DNA of 64,000 bases from Actinomyces sp. (GTDB lineage Bacteria; Actinomycetota; Actinomycetes; Actinomycetales; Actinomycetaceae), in contig NZ_JAUNHI010000007.1 of the NCBI RefSeq assembly GCF_030524025.1, forward strand, positions 1 to 64,000, read 5' to 3'. The translations under genes were made by a program, and so were the position numbers. Under the pieces are notes generated by a model, which searched no databases, was not told the origin of the DNA, and saw only the letters and a list, made by a program, of their open reading frames with translations. Within the stretch, counting starts at the first letter, position 1, and each line of letters opens with the position of its first letter. Below, one piece after another: positions 35,762-43,421 of this stretch.

Positions 35762-35792
35762 TAGGATGGCACTCGTGCCCGAGGAGTGCTAA
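35762..35792 (+). promoter_or_regulatory. CIRCE operator over the hrcA -10 box
   Basis: The right half-site GAGTGCTAA (35784-35792) is a perfect CIRCE half; the left half ATGGCACTC (35766-35774) keeps seven of nine positions; the spacer is nine bases. The left half overlaps the -10 box TAGGAT (35762-35767) of the hrcA promoter. Binding of HrcA here would block hrcA-dnaJ transcription, the standard heat-shock autoregulation. Confidence 0.9.
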
Positions 35793-35851
35793 CCCGCGGG
35801 CCGAGGACGGATGAGCAGCGCATGAGCCGGGGCGCAGGAAGGAGGGCCGCC

Positions 35852-36919
35852 ATGGGCGATGACCGACGTCTCCAGGTCCTGTCCGCCATCGTCACCGACT
35901 ACGTGCGCACCCGTGAGCCCGTGGGCTCCCGGGCCCTGGTCGAGCGCTACCGGCTGGGCGTGTCCCCGGCCACGATCCGCAACGACATGGCCGTCCTGGA
36001 GGACGAGGGCTACATCCACCAGCCCCACACGAGCGCGGGGCGCGTGCCCACCGAGAAGGGGTACCGGCGCTTCGTCGACGAGGTGGCGCGGGTCAAGCCC
36101 CTGTCGGACCCGGAGCGCCAGGCCATCACCGCCCTGGTGTCCGGCGCGGTCGATCTCGACCAGGTGGTTGTGCGCACCGTGCGGGTCCTGGCCCAGCTGA
36201 CCGGCCAGCTGGCCGTCGTCGAGTACCCCAGCCTGCGCCTGACCGCGCTGCGCCACATCGAGCTCGTCGCCATGGGGCCCAGGCGGATCCTGCTGGTCAT
36301 CATCACCGACACCGGGAGGGTCGAGCAGCGCACCGTCCCCCTGGCCCGCGCACCCGGCGCCGGGGAGCCCGTCATCGACCCCGTGGCGCTGGAGGCGCTG
36401 CGTACCCGGCTCAACGCCGCCCTGGCCGGGCGCCGCGCCGGTGAGATCCTGCCCGTGCTCACCGCGCTGGCCGAGCAGGCCCCTCAGGCCGAGCGCCTCC
36501 TCTTGGCAGCGGTCAGCGGGGAGCTCCTCGAGGCCCTGCGGCCCGACGCCGAGGAGCGGCTGGTCGTGGCGGGCACGGCCAACCTGGCGCGCTCGACCCC
36601 CGACTTCTCGGCCATCGGCCCCCTCCTGGACGCCGTCGAGGAGCAGGTCGTCCTCCTGCGGCTGCTGGCCGAGCTGGGCCGGGCCGGTGGCGATGAGTCG
36701 GGCATGCGCGTGTCGATCGGCTCGGAGAACCGCGAGGACGCCCTGGCGGAGGCCTCGGTGGTCACCGCCTCCTACGGCCCGGGTGAGGGCAACGCCGTGG
36801 CCCACCTGGGCGTCATCGGCCCCACCCGCATGGACTACCCCGCGACGATGGCGGCCGTGCGCGCCGTCGCCCTCTACCTGTCCCGGTTTCTGGCCGGGCC
36901 CGAGGGCCAGGACGCCTGA
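35852..36919 (+). CDS. hrcA: Heat-inducible transcription repressor HrcA
   Basis: HrcA of 355 residues, repressor of chaperone genes through CIRCE. The N-terminal winged helix is LQVLSAIVTDYVRTREPVGS with VSPATIRNDMAVLEDEGYIH and HTSAGRVPTEKGYRRFVDE; the C-terminal GAF-like domain ends VGVIGPTRMDYP-like (here LGVIGPTRMDYPATMAAV). ATG 35852 has GGAGG at 35841-35845, and the CIRCE lies 60 bases upstream. dnaJ follows after 51 bases in the same operon. Confidence 0.97.
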   Translation: MGDDRRLQVLSAIVTDYVRTREPVGSRALVERYRLGVSPATIRNDMAVLEDEGYIHQPHTSAGRVPTEKGYRRFVDEVARVKPLSDPERQAITALVSGAVDLDQVVVRTVRVLAQLTGQLAVVEYPSLRLTALRHIELVAMGPRRILLVIITDTGRVEQRTVPLARAPGAGEPVIDPVALEALRTRLNAALAGRRAGEILPVLTALAEQAPQAERLLLAAVSGELLEALRPDAEERLVVAGTANLARSTPDFSAIGPLLDAVEEQVVLLRLLAELGRAGGDESGMRVSIGSENREDALAEASVVTASYGPGEGNAVAHLGVIGPTRMDYPATMAAVRAVALYLSRFLAGPEGQDA

Positions 36920-36970
36920 GCGGGCGCCCGGACCACCACCCCACCCACGACGAAGGAACAGCCAACTCCA

Positions 36971-38095
36971 GTGAGCGACTACTACGAGGTCCTGGGCGTC
37001 AGCCGGCAGGCATCGGCCCAGGAGATCAAGAAGGCCTACCACAAGAAGGCCCGCCAGCTGCACCCCGACGTGGCCGGGCCGGGCCACGAGGAGGAGTTCA
37101 AGGCGGTCACGGCCGCCTACGACGTCCTGTCCGACGCCGAGAAGCGCCGCATGTACGACCTCGGTGGGGAGGACGCCCTGCGCGGCAACGGCTACGCCGG
37201 GGGCTTCGGCGGGGAGTTCACCGACCTGGGAGGCATCTTCAACGCCTTCTTCGGCGGTGGGGCGGCCTCCCGTGGCCCGGCCTCGCGATCGCGCCGCGGC
37301 CAGGACTCGATCGTGGCCCTCGAGGTCGAGCTGGCCGACATCGCCTTCGGGGCCACCAAGACGGTGACGGTCGACACCTACGTGACGTGCACGACCTGCG
37401 AGGGCACCTGCTGCGCCCCCGGGACCTCCCCGGTGACCTGCTCGGAGTGCAACGGGCAGGGATCGGTCCAGCACATGCAGCGCTCCTTCCTGGGCAATGT
37501 CGTCACCTCCTCCCCGTGCCGGGTCTGCCAGGGCTTCGGCACCGTCATCGCCTCCCCGTGCTCCGACTGCGCGGGGGAGGGGCGCCAGCACGTGCGCGCC
37601 GACGTCGAGGTCAACGTCCCGGCCGGTGTGTCCACCGGCACCCGCATCCGCATGTCGGGCCGGGGCGCCGCCGGTCCCGCGGGCGGCCCGAAGGGGGACC
37701 TGTACGTCGAGATCCACGAGCTGCCCGACGAGGCACTGACCCGGGAGGGGGACGACCTCTACACCGAGCTGCGCGTGCCCATGACGGCCGCGGCCCTCGG
37801 TGCAAGCTTCCCGCTGACCACTCTCGACGGGGAGCGCACCATCTCGGTCAAGGCCGGCAGCCAGGGCGGCGACGAGGTCGTCCTGTCGGGCCTGGGAGTG
37901 GGACGCCTGCGCCGCTCGGGCCGAGGCGACCTCCATGTCCAGATCGTCGTGGAGACCCCCACCCGTCTCGATGACAGGCAGACGGCCCTGCTCCAGGAGC
38001 TGGCGGCCCTGCGCGGTGAGGACGGCTTCGCCCCTGCCAGGGACGAGTCGCTGCTGGGCAGGATCCGGGAGAAGTCGCGTTCCAAGCGCCGCTGA
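36971..38095 (+). CDS. dnaJ: Chaperone protein DnaJ (DnaJ2 type)
   Basis: Hsp40 co-chaperone of 374 residues that stimulates DnaK. The J-domain (1-70) has the HPD motif in RQLHPDVAGPG; a Gly/Phe region follows (about 75-105, FGGEFTDLGGIFNAFFGGG). The zinc domain has four Cys motifs: the first is CTTCEGTC, with Cys where the canonical CxxCxGxG has Gly, then CSECNGQG, CRVCQGFG and CSDCAGEG. Start is GTG 36971. The linkage with hrcA marks it as the HrcA-controlled copy rather than the dnaK-grpE operon copy. Confidence 0.95.
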   Translation: MSDYYEVLGVSRQASAQEIKKAYHKKARQLHPDVAGPGHEEEFKAVTAAYDVLSDAEKRRMYDLGGEDALRGNGYAGGFGGEFTDLGGIFNAFFGGGAASRGPASRSRRGQDSIVALEVELADIAFGATKTVTVDTYVTCTTCEGTCCAPGTSPVTCSECNGQGSVQHMQRSFLGNVVTSSPCRVCQGFGTVIASPCSDCAGEGRQHVRADVEVNVPAGVSTGTRIRMSGRGAAGPAGGPKGDLYVEIHELPDEALTREGDDLYTELRVPMTAAALGASFPLTTLDGERTISVKAGSQGGDEVVLSGLGVGRLRRSGRGDLHVQIVVETPTRLDDRQTALLQELAALRGEDGFAPARDESLLGRIREKSRSKRR

Positions 38096-38129
38096 GCGCG
38101 GCCCCGCGCGGCGGCTGCCTGCCGGCGCC

Positions 38130-38885
38130 TCAGGCCCGGGGGGCCGGCCTGGTTCCGAAGATCGCCTGTCCGACGCGCACGCAGGTCGATCCGGCCTCGA
38201 TCGCGGGCTCGCGGTCCCCGCTCATGCCCATTGACAGCAGGCCGTCCCCGATCGTGCCCGCCTGGCGGCCGGCGTCGCGCAGCGTGCGCAGCAGGTCGAA
38301 GCAGGCGCGCACCCGCGCCGTGTCGGTGCTGTGGGCCGCCAGCGTCATGAGCCCGCGCACGCGCAGGGACTGGTAGGCCGCCAGGCGGGTGAGAAATCCG
38401 GCGACCTCCTCGGGGGGCAGGCCGAACTTGGTGTCCTCCCCGGAGGTATTGACCTGGACGTAGACGTCCAGGCCACGACCGGCGGCCTGCAGACGCCGGT
38501 CGAGGGCCTCGGCCAGGCGCAGGGAGTCCAGGGACTGGAGCTCGTGGGCGACCAGGGCGGCGTCGCGGGCCTTGTTGGTCTGGACGTGGCCGATAAGCAC
38601 CCAGGGCATTCCCAGGTCGGCCAGGGCCTCGGCCTTGAGACGGGCCTCCTGGACCTTGTTCTCACCCATGCGCTTCACCCCAGCGGCGTGGGCGGCGCGC
38701 AGGCGCCCCTCGGGCACCGTCTTGGTCACCACCAGCAGGTCGATGTCGGCGGGGTCGCGTCCGGCGCGCTGGGCGGCGGACGCGATCCGGGCCCGCACGG
38801 CGGCCAGGCGCTCGGCGATGCGCGCGACCTCCCCGGGGTCGGGGAGGCGGCCGGGGTCGTGGAGGTCGCGGGCGGCATCGCTCAT
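38130..38885 (-). CDS. YggS-family PLP homeostasis protein
   Basis: PLP-binding protein of 251 residues of the YggS/PLPBP family, which buffers pyridoxal phosphate in the cytoplasm. The PLP lysine lies in LLVVTKTVPEGRL; MGENKVQEARLK, WVLIGHVQTNKARD, VQVNTSGEDTKFGL and LSMGMSGDREPAIEAGST are family blocks. ATG 38885 is eight bases behind TAGCGT on the minus strand. It converges on dnaJ with 34 bases between stops and is divergent from rsmE. Confidence 0.94.
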   Translation of the reverse strand: MSDAARDLHDPGRLPDPGEVARIAERLAAVRARIASAAQRAGRDPADIDLLVVTKTVPEGRLRAAHAAGVKRMGENKVQEARLKAEALADLGMPWVLIGHVQTNKARDAALVAHELQSLDSLRLAEALDRRLQAAGRGLDVYVQVNTSGEDTKFGLPPEEVAGFLTRLAAYQSLRVRGLMTLAAHSTDTARVRACFDLLRTLRDAGRQAGTIGDGLLSMGMSGDREPAIEAGSTCVRVGQAIFGTRPAPRA

Positions 38886-38946
38886 GGCCCCGGACGCTAG
38901 CACTGGGCCGGCGAGCTCGACGTCGGCTGCTCGTAGGCTGGGGGGC

Positions 38947-39756
38947 GTGACCGCGCCCGTTTTCGTCATGACCCCCCAGACCCTCGAGCCCACCGGTGCC
39001 GCGGCCCAGGCGGTCGCCGGGGACCGCCTCACCTTGAGCGGCCCCGAGGCGCGCCACGCCGTGTCGGTGCGGCGCCTGCGCCCGGGGGAGCGGGTCGACC
39101 TCGTCGACGGCGAGGGCCTGCGCCTGGTCTGCGAGGTCCTGGAGGCCGGCACGGACCGCCGGGACCGGCTGACGGTGCGGGTGGTCGAGCGGGTGGTCGA
39201 GCCCGGCGAGGGGCTGCGGCTGGCCCTGGTCCAGGCGCTGGCCAAGGGGGACCGAGACTCCCAGGCGGTCGAGACGGCCACGGAGGTGGGGGTCGGACTG
39301 GTCCTGCCCTGGCAGGCCGAGCGCTGCGTGTCGGTGTGGCGGGGGCCCAAGGCGGCCAAGGGCCGCGAGCGCTGGCAGGCCACCGCCGTGCAGGCGGCCA
39401 AGCAGGCCCGCCGGGCCCGCGTGCCGCAGGTCGCCGAGCCCGTGGGCACCCCGGCACTGGTGGACTGGACGCGGGAGGTCGTTCAGGCCGGTGGTCTCGT
39501 CCTCGTCCTCCACGAGGAGTCCGACCGCCCCATCAGCCAGGTCCCCCTGCCCGCCGCCGAGCGGCGCCAGGGCGAGCAGGCCCCCGTCCTGGCCGTCGTT
39601 GTCGGCCCCGAGGGCGGGATCTCCGAGGCCGAGACCGCCGGGCTGGAGGCGGCCGGGGCGGTGACGGTGCGCCTGGGCCCCCACGTCATGCGCACCTCCT
39701 CGGCAGGACCGACCGCCCTGGCCGTGCTCGCCCAGCGCGCCGGCCTGTGGGGGTGA
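38947..39756 (+). CDS. rsmE: 16S rRNA (uracil-1498-N3)-methyltransferase
   Basis: RsmE of 269 residues, methylating U1498 of 16S rRNA with AdoMet. It has an N-terminal PUA-like domain (HAVSVRRLRPGERVDLVDG) and a SPOUT knot with TEVGVGLVLPWQAERCVS, VVGPEGGISEAE and VRLGPHVMRTSSAGPTAL. GTG 38947 lies seven bases after TAGGCT (38934-38939), so a leaderless start is likely; the frame upstream is only the yggS shadow. Downstream, the usual phoH-ybeY block is displaced by two transporter modules. Confidence 0.94.
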   Translation: MTAPVFVMTPQTLEPTGAAAQAVAGDRLTLSGPEARHAVSVRRLRPGERVDLVDGEGLRLVCEVLEAGTDRRDRLTVRVVERVVEPGEGLRLALVQALAKGDRDSQAVETATEVGVGLVLPWQAERCVSVWRGPKAAKGRERWQATAVQAAKQARRARVPQVAEPVGTPALVDWTREVVQAGGLVLVLHEESDRPISQVPLPAAERRQGEQAPVLAVVVGPEGGISEAETAGLEAAGAVTVRLGPHVMRTSSAGPTALAVLAQRAGLWG

Positions 39757-39824
39757 GCGCCGGCCCGTGTCGCCGACCCCTGGGAATCAATCATTGAGGC
39801 GCGGCCATCGGGCACAATGCCGTC

Positions 39825-40181
39825 ATGTCCTCCTTGGCGCCCCTTTGGGTCAGACAGGTCCCCTGGGAGCAGGCCCTCGCCTTTCATCCCCTGTCCACTG
39901 GGAGCTTCGGTACTGCGAAGAATCTCGTGGCCGTGGAGTGGGCCGACGAGCAGTGGGCCTGGCGGCACATGGGTCAGGTGGCCAGGAGGATGAACCGGGC
40001 CAATCGGGCGCTGGGCATCCCACCCGGTGTGCTGAGCGCTGTACGCCTGCCGATGAACGGGGCCCAGCTCGCCGATCTGCTCAACGAGCAGCGCCGCCTG
40101 CGCCGGCACGATCTCACCGAGCCGGGGACCATGGCCCCGGGGGGCGCCCCGTCCGCGGACCCGACCGGCGGCCGTCCATGA
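39825..40181 (+). CDS. Small conserved-looking protein of unknown function
   Basis: Protein of 118 residues that I do not recognise. The first 80 residues are well ordered in composition (VPWEQALAFHPLSTGSFGTA, WADEQWAWRHMGQVARRMNR, rich in Trp) and the tail is Gly/Pro-rich. ATG 39825 is six bases after CACAAT (39813-39818), the leaderless pattern. Its stop overlaps the TetR gene by ATGA, so the two are co-translated; a partner or co-factor role for the regulator is a guess. Confidence 0.6.
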   Translation: MSSLAPLWVRQVPWEQALAFHPLSTGSFGTAKNLVAVEWADEQWAWRHMGQVARRMNRANRALGIPPGVLSAVRLPMNGAQLADLLNEQRRLRRHDLTEPGTMAPGGAPSADPTGGRP

Positions 40182-40786
40182 GCCCTCGCGGCCGCAGGCC
40201 GGCAGGGAGCCCCGATGCGCGCGAGGCCATCGTGGCGGCGGCCCGCACCGCCTTCGCCCGGGACGGCTACTCGACCTCCCTGCGCGGCATCGCCCGCGAC
40301 GCCGGCGTCGACCCCGCCCTCGTCCACCACTACTTCCCCCAGCGCGCCCAGCTCTTCGCCCAGGCCATCGTCGTCGATGCCCAGGGCCGCAGCCTCGACC
40401 TCGACGCCGTGCTCGAGCGCCTCGGTTCGATCCCCGCCCCGGGGCTGGGGGAGGGGATCGTCCGCACCTTCCTGACCACCTGGCAGGACGTGGGTCCGGA
40501 CCGGTTCACCGCCCTGGTGCGCGCGGCGATGGCCGAGGACCTGGCGCGCGCGAGCCTCCACTCCTTTGTCAGCAGCCAGTTCCTCGTGCCACTCATCACG
40601 CGCCACACCGATGACCGGCCCGACCTGCGCGCCCAGCTGATCGCCAGCCAGATACTCGGCCTGGGGCTGGCGCGATGGGTGACCGAGGTCTCCGAGATCG
40701 CCGCAGCCGACATCGAGCTCCTCGTCGCGCTCTACGGGCCGACGATCCAGCGCTACGCCACCGGCGAGCTGCCCGGCGGCTCCTGA
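40178..40786 (+). CDS. TetR-family regulator
   Basis: TetR regulator of 202 residues. The helix-turn-helix is AREAIVAAARTAFARDGYST with LRGIARDAGVDPALVHHYF, and the C-terminal domain ends near ELLVALYGPTIQRYATGE, like the TetR_C_17-type group. Ligand unknown. ATG 40178 overlaps the previous stop. The following ABC-2 exporter operon has a palindrome across its start codon, a likely target of this protein. Confidence 0.9.
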   Translation: MSPRGRRPAGSPDAREAIVAAARTAFARDGYSTSLRGIARDAGVDPALVHHYFPQRAQLFAQAIVVDAQGRSLDLDAVLERLGSIPAPGLGEGIVRTFLTTWQDVGPDRFTALVRAAMAEDLARASLHSFVSSQFLVPLITRHTDDRPDLRAQLIASQILGLGLARWVTEVSEIAAADIELLVALYGPTIQRYATGELPGGS

Positions 40787-40814
40787 TCGCGGTCCTCGAC
40801 GCCGCGCTGGTGGC

Positions 40815-40854
40815 CCGTGCGCGCCTTGCGCAGATGCGCAGGCGCGACGCACGG
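40815..40854 (+). terminator. Strong stem-loop after the TetR gene
   Basis: CCGTG (40815-40819), CGCGCC (40820-40825) and TGCGCA (40827-40832) pair with TGCGCA (40835-40840), GGCGCG (40841-40846) and CACGG (40850-40854), with a single T bulge and a 2-4 base loop. It begins 28 bases after the TetR stop. No T-run; termination is inferred from stem strength and position. Confidence 0.5.
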
Positions 40855-40907
40855 TAGAGCTCGACAGGTGCCGAGGGCTCGGCGGCAGCGGCCGCGTCCG
40901 GGGCACC

Positions 40908-40950
40908 TTGCGACCGAACGCAGCCGTCACTATATTCATCGCATGATGAA
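40908..40950 (+). promoter_or_regulatory. Leaderless promoter and palindromic operator of the ABC-2 operon
   Basis: -35 TTGCGA (40908-40913), 17-base spacer and -10 TATATT (40931-40936) are followed by six bases and ATG 40943. A perfect palindrome TTCATC-GCAT-GATGAA (40935-40950) spans the end of the -10 box, the start site and the start codon. It is a good candidate operator for the adjacent TetR protein. Confidence 0.68.
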
Positions 40951-41665
40951 ATACGATCGGGCGGCCGTCTCTGCCCAGCGCCTGCGGGTGGTGCAAGGCG
41001 GCAAGACGATCCTGCACGGCATCGACCTCGAGCTGGCCCCCGGCACGGTCACCGGGCTGCTCGGGCCCTCGGGCTGTGGCAAGACCACCCTCATGCGGGT
41101 GCTGGTCGGGGTTCAGCGCTATGAGGGCGATGTCCTCGTCCTCGGCACTGCCCCCGGCGCCCGGGCGGTGCGCGGACGCGTCGGCTACGTGGCCCAGTCC
41201 AGCGCGGTCTACCGCGACCTGACGGCCCGGCAGAACCTGCGCTACTTCAGCCGCCTGGCCGGACGGCGGTCCCTCGACGTCGAGGAGGTCCTCGAGCTGG
41301 TGGGCCTGGCCGCCATCGCCGACCGCCGGGTCGAGACCTACTCCGGTGGGGAGGCGGGCCGCGTCTCGCTGGGCTGCGCACTTGTCGCGGGACCCGAGGT
41401 CCTCGTCCTCGACGAGCCGACCGTCGGGCTGGACCCCGTCACCCGTGAGGAGCTGTGGGAAGCCTTCCGAGGGCTGGCGGCCGGAGGCACCACCCTGCTC
41501 GTGTCCAGCCACGTCATGGACGAGGCCTTCCGCTGCGACCAGGTGCTGCTCATGCGCGCCGGCCGGGTCCTGGACGCCACGACCGCGCCGGCGCTCCTGG
41601 AGCGCACCGGCGCGAGAACCCTCGACGAGGCCTTCCTGGCCGTCGTCCGCAAGGAGCAGGAATGA
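40943..41665 (+). CDS. ABC-2 exporter ATPase
   Basis: ATP-binding subunit of 240 residues. Walker A is GLLGPSGCGKTT, the signature is YSGGEAGRVSLGCALV (variant of LSGGQ), Walker B VLVLDEPTVGLDP and the switch His is in SSHVMDEA. The layout matches drug- or bacteriocin-type ABC-2 exporters. ATG 40943 (or 40946) is set by the leaderless promoter; the longer open frame upstream runs through the terminator hairpin. The permease start overlaps its stop by ATGA. Confidence 0.92.
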   Translation: MMKYDRAAVSAQRLRVVQGGKTILHGIDLELAPGTVTGLLGPSGCGKTTLMRVLVGVQRYEGDVLVLGTAPGARAVRGRVGYVAQSSAVYRDLTARQNLRYFSRLAGRRSLDVEEVLELVGLAAIADRRVETYSGGEAGRVSLGCALVAGPEVLVLDEPTVGLDPVTREELWEAFRGLAAGGTTLLVSSHVMDEAFRCDQVLLMRAGRVLDATTAPALLERTGARTLDEAFLAVVRKEQE

Positions 41666-42408
41666 ACCCTCAGACCTACCTGCCCACCACCGGCCGGATC
41701 CTGGTCCAGCTGCGGGCCGACAGGCGCACCGTCGGGCTCATCATGGGCGTGCCCGCCGCCCTGCTCACCCTGCTCTACTTCGTCTACTCCGAGCAGCCCG
41801 GCGGCGAGGCGCTGTTCAACCGGGTGGCCATCTCCATGATGGCCATCCTGCCGATGCTCGTCATGTTCCTCGTCACGAGTGTGGCCATGCTGCGGGAGCG
41901 CTCCTCGGGCACCCTCGAGCGGCTGTGGACGACCCCGCTCCACCGCGCCGACCTGCTGCTGGGCTACGCCACCGCCTTCACCCTGACGGCGGTGGGACAG
42001 TCCCTCATCCTGTGCGCCGTCGCCGCCTGGGCCCTCGATGTCACCATCGCCTCGAGCTGGGGCTGGGTGGTGCTGACCGCCCTGCTCGACGCCTTCGTCG
42101 GCGTGGCCACCGGCCTGGTCACCTCCGCCTTCGCCCGCTCGGAGTTCCAGGCGGTCCAGTTCATGCCCGTGGTCATCAGCCCGCAGATCTTCCTGTGCGG
42201 CCTCCTGGTCCCCCGCGAGGAGCTGCCGCGGGGTCTGGAGCTGGTGGGCAACGTCCTGCCGATGACCTGGGCCAATGACGCCGTCGGCGAGCTGGCCTCC
42301 TCGGCCGACCTGTCGGGCGGCTTCTGGCGCAACCTGCTGTGGCTGACGATCTTGGGGATCGTCGTGCTCCTCCTGGCCTCACGGACCACGCCGCGCCGGT
42401 CCCGTTGA
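41662..42408 (+). CDS. ABC-2 type permease
   Basis: Membrane subunit of 248 residues with six hydrophobic helices, of the ABC-2 family. The motif RERSSGTLERLWTTPLHRAD after helix 2 and FARSEFQAVQFMPVVISPQI before helix 5 are typical. It pairs with the ATPase encoded immediately before (AAGGAG at 41651-41656, ATGA overlap). Export of a drug or antibiotic is inferred from the TetR linkage; substrate unknown. Confidence 0.91.
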   Translation: MNPQTYLPTTGRILVQLRADRRTVGLIMGVPAALLTLLYFVYSEQPGGEALFNRVAISMMAILPMLVMFLVTSVAMLRERSSGTLERLWTTPLHRADLLLGYATAFTLTAVGQSLILCAVAAWALDVTIASSWGWVVLTALLDAFVGVATGLVTSAFARSEFQAVQFMPVVISPQIFLCGLLVPREELPRGLELVGNVLPMTWANDAVGELASSADLSGGFWRNLLWLTILGIVVLLLASRTTPRRSR

Positions 42409-42544
42409 GTGCCGTCGGCTGACACGGTCCGGTGGGCACCGCCCAGGGGCGGAGGCGTGCGGCCTATCATGAGTTCGACGGACAGACCGCGCGGAGCACG
42501 ACGCGCCCGAGGCGCGGGCCGACGCGCAGGAGAGGAGCATCCCG

Positions 42545-43225
42545 GTGACCGGAGCGGTGCCCTGCCGGCCGCGGCCCGTGGTCGAGGCCAGTGCGGCGCC
42601 CGGAGCGCCGGTGGGTCCGGGCGTCGGCGACGGCGTCGGCACCGTTGTCGGCGACGACGGGCTCGCCCGCCCCGCATGGGCCGCGGCCGACCCGCTGCTG
42701 CGCGAGTACTACGACACCGAGTGGGGCATGCCGGTGCGCGATGAGCGCGGCGTGTACGAGCGCATCAGCCTCGAGGCCTTCCAGGCCGGCCTGTCCTGGG
42801 CGACGATCCTGCGCAAGCGGCCCGCCTTCCGCGCCGCCTTCGATGACTTCGACCCTGATCGGGTCGCCCGCTACGGGCCGGCCGAGACCGACCGGCTCAT
42901 GGCCGACGCCCGGATCGTGCGCAACCGGGCCAAGATCCGCGCCACCATCACCAATGCCCAGGCCACGATCCGCCTGCGCGACAGGGGCGGGCTGGCCGAG
43001 CTCGTCTGGTCCTTCCAGCCCTCCACCACGCCCATGCCGCGCACCCCCGCCGAGGTCCCCACCTCCTCGCCCGAGTCCCGGGCGCTGGCCAAGGCCCTGC
43101 GCACGGAGGGCTTCGTCTTCATCGGCCCCACGACGATGTACGCCCTCATGGAGGCAATCGGGATCGTCGACACCCACCTCATGGGCTCCCACCGCCGCGA
43201 GTCATCGGGCATCTGGCCCGCATGA
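42545..43225 (+). CDS. tag: DNA-3-methyladenine glycosylase I lacking most zinc ligands
   Basis: TAG-family base-excision enzyme of 226 residues. After a Gly/Val/Pro-rich N-terminal extension of about 40 residues the enzyme fold has REYYDTEWGMPVRDE, the catalytic-region Glu in LEAFQAGLSWATILRKRPAF, and GFVFIGPTTMYALMEAIG. Of the four zinc ligands of E. coli TAG (Cys4, His17, His175, Cys179), only the one equivalent to His175 (in DTHLMGS) remains; the others read Pro, Tyr and Ser. A zinc-free variant is inferred. GTG 42545 has GGAGAGGAG upstream; a -10 TATCAT lies at 42465-42470. Confidence 0.9.
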   Translation: MTGAVPCRPRPVVEASAAPGAPVGPGVGDGVGTVVGDDGLARPAWAAADPLLREYYDTEWGMPVRDERGVYERISLEAFQAGLSWATILRKRPAFRAAFDDFDPDRVARYGPAETDRLMADARIVRNRAKIRATITNAQATIRLRDRGGLAELVWSFQPSTTPMPRTPAEVPTSSPESRALAKALRTEGFVFIGPTTMYALMEAIGIVDTHLMGSHRRESSGIWPA

Positions 43226-43301
43226 GGCCGCCGACCCGACCACCGCGCAGCGGCCTCCGTCTCTCGAGCGCCCCCGGCCCGGAGGCAGTGGTCACAATTC
43301 C

Positions 43302-43340
43302 TTGCACTAGAAGACACTTCTAGGCAGACTTACTGTCTGC
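43302..43340 (+). promoter_or_regulatory. Promoter with two adjoining 17-bp palindromes before the MarR gene
   Basis: -35 TTGCAC (43302-43307), spacer 17, -10 CAGACT (43325-43330). Palindrome one, CTAGAAG-ACA-CTTCTAG (43307-43323), fills the spacer; palindrome two, GCAGAC-TTACT-GTCTGC (43324-43340), covers the -10 and start site. They abut exactly. Both lie about 80-115 bases before the MarR start, so autoregulation of the MarR-exporter operon is likely. Confidence 0.7.
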
Positions 43341-43421
43341 TCGGTACGGGGCCGCCAGCGCCACGGGCGCGGGCGGCGCGGGCAGCAGAAAGTAACAGGA
43401 GCGACGGGGGCAGGAGGAGCA

